Shown here one piece after another: positions 15,421 through 17,090 of a DNA stretch of 17,090 bases (the first letter of the stretch is position 1; each line of letters opens with the position of its first letter). Below the pieces are notes generated by a model. It was given only the letters and a program-made list of their open reading frames with translations. It ran no database searches and was not told where the DNA came from. The stretch lies in contig JABDAI010000025.1 in assembly GCA_013289195.1 (NCBI GenBank), positions 1 to 17,090 on the forward strand. The letters are read 5' to 3'. The translations under genes were made by a program, and so were the position numbers. The DNA comes from Verrucomicrobiota bacterium (GTDB lineage Bacteria; Verrucomicrobiota; Verrucomicrobiae; Opitutales; CG1-02-43-26).

Positions 15421-16294
15421 GACACACTGATTCAAAAGTTCCTATGAAACTATCTTGAAAAATAGGGGAAATTTTTAGACCAGGATAATGCTTTGTGAAA
15501 TACATTTCTATAGGCCAATGAGAGCAATTAATATATGAAAGCTGGCTATGCTTATGGTCGAAGCGTTCGATCATTCTTGAAATATGGCACTGTAAATCTT
15601 TGGCTACAATGTTGCTCCTAAAGCCGACTTGTTGGAATTTGCTTTCACCAATCGATCCGATAATTAAGGAATCATTGCTATAAATGAATAATATTTTATC
15701 CTGATGGAAAAATTCTGAATTCTCATTGAACAAATAATTTAAGATACCGTAAATACCACATCCAGTACGAACAACCTCTAATCCCAAACTGTTTACGAGG
15801 TTTACATTGTAATCGACTATCGTTTGATCATACGAAAAAATTAAAGTTTCAGGAAATGTTCGGTTTGATGCATAAGCATATGCCCTACCCTCTTCTACTT
15901 GCTCTTTAATCATTTCTTGGATCTGACTGATTTCATGCTTAGCATCGCAAATCCGATCGATGCCTTTCTTTGATAAGTCTTTATCAAGCTTGATCACCTG
16001 AATCCCAGGTGAGTTCAACAGTATCGTATAAAAAAGTTCATTCCCCTTTGCAAATGAAATTATAGCATTTATCATTTCTTCTTCCGTGCTAAACGTGCAA
16101 CTTTTTACATTCTTCACAACTATTGCGGAATTGTGAGTGTATTCTATTTCAGCTAAGCTTAAACAATCTTTCGATATTGATATTCCCATAAGGGGTCCTT
16201 CCCCTAGAAACCTTTCTACAAGCGGGACTTTTACATCGTGCTTTGATGGTTTAAAAGCTTTAAATGAAAGCAAATCTTTGGCTTGTTGAAGCAT
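15413..16294 (-). CDS. PilM-like actin-fold protein
   Basis: I start at the ATG at 16292-16294, giving 293 residues; a TTG four codons upstream is the alternative. No signal peptide or membrane segment is seen, as expected for a cytoplasmic component. At about 36-52 GISISKDCLSLAEIEY matches the phosphate-1 strand-turn-strand of actin-like PilM/GspL-N proteins. A long middle helix rich in acidic residues (EISQIQEMIKEQVEEGRAYA) and LVNSLGLEVVRTGCGIYGIL follow the family plan, and ILFIYSNDSLIIGSIGESKF resembles the phosphate-2 region. Conservation is low, so nucleotide binding is uncertain. PilM-type proteins bind the PilN tail and link the alignment complex to the motor. This is the first operon gene, followed by an 8-nt overlap; upstream lies a long dyad and a divergent gene. 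Confidence 0.7.
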   Translation of the reverse strand: MLQQAKDLLSFKAFKPSKHDVKVPLVERFLGEGPLMGISISKDCLSLAEIEYTHNSAIVVKNVKSCTFSTEEEMINAIISFAKGNELFYTILLNSPGIQVIKLDKDLSKKGIDRICDAKHEISQIQEMIKEQVEEGRAYAYASNRTFPETLIFSYDQTIVDYNVNLVNSLGLEVVRTGCGIYGILNYLFNENSEFFHQDKILFIYSNDSLIIGSIGESKFQQVGFRSNIVAKDLQCHISRMIERFDHKHSQLSYINCSHWPIEMYFTKHYPGLKISPIFQDSFIGTFESVCHG

Positions 16295-16307
16295 CAATGT
16301 ATGCAAT

Positions 16308-16339
16308 ATTATTGCTATCGGAATGTCAATAGCAATAAT
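16308..16339 (-). promoter_or_regulatory. 11-bp perfect dyad before the pilus operon
   Basis: ATTATTGCTAT (16308-16318) and ATAGCAATAAT (16329-16339) form a perfect inverted repeat with a 10-base spacer, beginning 14 bases before the first ATG of the operon. On the minus strand the spacer and right arm include a perfect TTGACA (16324-16329), but no good -10 lies at the right distance. It may be an operator overlapping the promoter, or a 5'-UTR hairpin. Confidence 0.5.
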
Positions 16340-16397
16340 GAATTTTGCATGAAAAAAGAAGAAAAGTAAGATTGACCTCGGTTTAATATTGTTCGAA

Positions 16398-16420
16398 TTT
16401 GTAAATCACGGATTTACAAA
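16398..16420 (+). promoter_or_regulatory. 10-bp perfect dyad, probable AbiEi operator
   Basis: TTTGTAAATC (16398-16407) and GATTTACAAA (16411-16420) are perfect inverted copies separated by ACG. The dyad ends exactly where the antitoxin reading frame should begin. AbiEi antitoxins are known to repress their own promoters by binding inverted repeats, so an autoregulatory operator is the natural reading. A candidate -35 (TTGACC) lies upstream at 16374-16379. Confidence 0.55.
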
Positions 16421-17090
16421 ACAGAAGAAAATTAAACCTTTTGCTAAAAGAATGGCCTCCGGGCTCCGTTTTTTACTAATCATTGGCTCGAAAAACATGG
16501 CATATCGAGGCAACTTAAAAGACGATATGAAGAATATAATTGGCTTGAATCTATAGGATCTGGAGCGGTTATTCGAGCTGGAGATAAAATAAACTGGCAT
16601 GGCGGATTATACGCATTGCAACAGCAACTTAATAAATTTGTTCATGTAGGAGGAAAAACTGCCTTAGAAATGCAGGGCTTGGCTCATTTCGTGCGTTTTC
16701 AAGAAACGGATATATATTTATATGGTCCACAAAAAAAGAAAGATCTTCCTAAGTGGTTTTTAAATTATAATTGGGGTCCTTCTATTAACTATATTAATTC
16801 CACATTCTTGCCAGTAAAACTCGGTATTGAACAAGAAAAACGGGATAATTTTATACTAATGATTTCATCGCCAGAAAGAGCTATATTTAAAGTGCTTAAA
16901 CTTATTCCTGATAGTCAAAGTTTTGAAGAAGCAAGTTTATTGATGGAAAATTTATTTCGAATGAGACATATCTTATTCAGGAATTGCTTGAAGCTTGTTC
17001 GTCCATAAAAGTGAAACGATTATTTTTGTTTTTTGCAGAATACATTGGACATTCTTGGCTAAAAGAACTTCATCTAAATAATGTCAATTT
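16420..17090 (+). pseudogene. AbiEi-family antitoxin of a type IV toxin-antitoxin system, frameshifted, 3'-partial
   Basis: Joined across two frameshifts, the frames give a clear AbiEi antitoxin. The N-terminal winged-helix part reads RRKLNLLLKEWPPGSVFTNH and WLEKHGISRQLKRRYEEYNW, then SIGSGAVIRAGDKINWHGGL. The central domain reads VHVGGKTALEMQGLAHFVRF and DIYLYGPQKKKDLPKWFLNY, later SSPERAIFKVLKLIPDSQSF. The C-terminal part reads LIQELLEACSSIKVKRLFLF and YIGHSWLKELHLNNVNF at the window end. The first shift is an extra T in the T6 run at 16469-16474. The second is one missing base just before 16972. At the expected initiator (about 16420) the codon is AAC and no nearby ATG is in frame. The antitoxin normally neutralises AbiEii, a nucleotidyltransferase toxin encoded just downstream, outside this window. 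The gene is divergent from the pilus operon. Confidence 0.8.

Overview
The window is AT-rich and carries decayed mobile DNA, broken accessory genes and one very large repeat protein beside a compact, intact operon. The repeat protein combines an F-box-like segment, leucine-rich-type repeats and kinesin-light-chain-style TPRs. Such eukaryote-like architectures, scattered IS remnants and gene decay are typical of bacteria living inside protists, for example Parachlamydiaceae-type chlamydiae, Dependentiae or Legionellales. The phylum cannot be fixed from this sequence; a Parachlamydiaceae-like symbiont is only a weak preference, based on the TPR style.

Left part (1-3020), a graveyard. It holds an ISNCY-family transposase broken by an in-frame TGA and a frameshift, a small exported orphan protein on the minus strand, and the first 48 codons of an AlbA_2 (Schlafen-type) ATP-binding protein. 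A C-terminal piece of an IS1634/IS4-like transposase and two short unassigned coding scraps follow. Small perfect inverted repeats lie between these pieces.

Middle part (3021-8225). A 1311-residue minus-strand protein has about 23 repeats of 22-23 residues, then TPRs; it is a strong candidate host-directed effector. Upstream of it lies a frameshifted TPR pseudogene. Next come two fold-back elements: an imperfect palindrome of about 28-bp arms, and a 179-bp MITE-like element with 15-bp perfect terminal inverted repeats that ends six bases from the last gene of the next operon.

Right part (8226-16294), a minus-strand operon of eight tightly packed genes. In order of transcription these are an actin-like PilM-type protein, PilN-like and PilO-like bitopic membrane proteins, a small exported protein in the PilP/GspC position, the PilB/GspE assembly ATPase, the PilC/GspF platform protein, an unrecognised histidine-rich exported protein, and the PilQ/GspD secretin. 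Most junctions overlap by 4-8 nt or are separated by 1-6 nt, so the set is probably cotranscribed and translationally coupled. Together they form the trans-envelope machine of a type IV pilus or type II secretion system. No pilin, prepilin peptidase or PilT is in the window.

Right end (16398-17090). Divergent from the pilus operon is an AbiEi-family (type IV toxin-antitoxin) antitoxin gene with two frameshifts and no usable start codon. It is preceded by a perfect 10-bp dyad that looks like its autoregulatory operator, and the gene runs off the window. No rRNA, tRNA or CRISPR was seen.
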